A stretch of DNA of 64,000 bases, from contig JAEMWC010000951.1 in the NCBI GenBank assembly GCA_016490735.1, positions 155,001 through 219,000 on the forward strand. Direction: 5' to 3'. This stretch comes from Pachyseris speciosa. Lineage: Eukaryota > Cnidaria > Anthozoa > Scleractinia > Pachyseridae. Both the position numbers and the translations under genes were made by a program. Below the pieces are notes generated by a model that searched no databases, had not been told where the DNA came from, and was given only the letters and a program-made list of their open reading frames with translations. Shown here piece after piece: positions 63,751 to 64,000 of this stretch (the stretch's first letter is position 1; every line of letters starts with the position of its first letter).

Positions 63751-64000
63751 AACAATGAATGATTAGTGGCTTAGACTGCTTTTGATCCCGGGAGTTTGTT
63801 TCCTCGTATAGATCCGCTAGCTTGCATTAATGACCATTTCAGAACGGATGACTCGTACTATTTCGAGACCATTGCTTGATGCAGATTCAGTGGATTTCAC
63901 AATCTGCCTTTCGCAACAAAGTGTTTATCAATAGATTTTACCGCATTAATCACAAGTAAACTTCCACGCACCGACCGACCCGGCATTAGTCACCTCCACT

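Overview
The window looks like intergenic and intronic DNA from an animal genome, most likely a cnidarian and probably an anthozoan. It has spliceosomal introns, low gene density, many (ATT)n and (GAT)n microsatellites and a very mixed transposon load. I recall several of its repeat types from anthozoan genomes: Tx1/L1-like LINE, Penelope-like, PAT-like tyrosine-recombinase retrotransposon, MULE-like foldback DNA and Crypton-like recombinase. The taxonomic call is inference, since no database search was possible.

Layout. 1.4-6.9 kb: an apparently intact two-ORF L1/Tx1-like LINE (+). 8.2-9.6 kb: a foldback element with telomere-like DNA inside. 10-18.6 kb: the remains of one multi-exon + strand gene, with a tyrosine-recombinase-like domain at 10.0-10.5 kb, acidic exons at 15.2-17.5 kb and a SANT-like exon at 18.4 kb. 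Its middle is tandemly duplicated and carries a 3.8 kb non-coding repeat, and an empty-site version is still visible in the second tandem unit. 20.0-20.6 kb: a CR1-like LINE relic (-). 24.05-26.54 kb: a foldback element whose terminal inverted repeats are arrays of a 21-bp unit, flanked by a 10-bp duplication. 27.3-28.05 kb: two MITEs. 28.5-30.5 kb: a two-exon coiled-coil gene (-). 30.7-37.3 kb: a PAT-like DIRS-group retrotransposon (-) with split direct repeats, gag, RT-RNase H-methyltransferase and tyrosine recombinase. Its gag appears to hold an intron filled by a twin-palindrome satellite.

38.0-47.9 kb: a secreted CUB-domain gene (+), of which a signal-peptide exon and two CUB exons are visible. 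Its 8.6 kb intron holds a Penelope-like 3' end, an L1-like fragment, the second copy of the 3.7 kb repeat, a MULE-like element with a 9-bp duplication, and a second Penelope-like 3' end interrupted by a MITE. 48-55 kb: a hairpin element, a pogo-like element, a polypurine tract, a TA-flanked DNA transposon with a diverged relative, and Penelope and LINE relics. 55.3-55.9 kb: an irregular cluster of GGAAC/GTTCC dyads. 56.3-60.5 kb: two convergent decayed genes, a Crypton-like tyrosine recombinase with zinc finger and SANT domains (+) and an intron-containing protein ending at an SF3-type Walker A motif (-). These may belong to one mobile system. 61.4-61.8 kb: a 400-bp near-perfect palindrome. 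The remainder is low-information DNA with a hairpin MITE and microsatellites.

How it works together: the only plausible host genes are the CUB gene and perhaps the 28.5-30.5 kb gene. Everything else is selfish DNA, mostly nested. Autonomous-looking proteins (LINE ORF2, PAT pol, recombinase) sit beside many non-autonomous elements that would need partners elsewhere.
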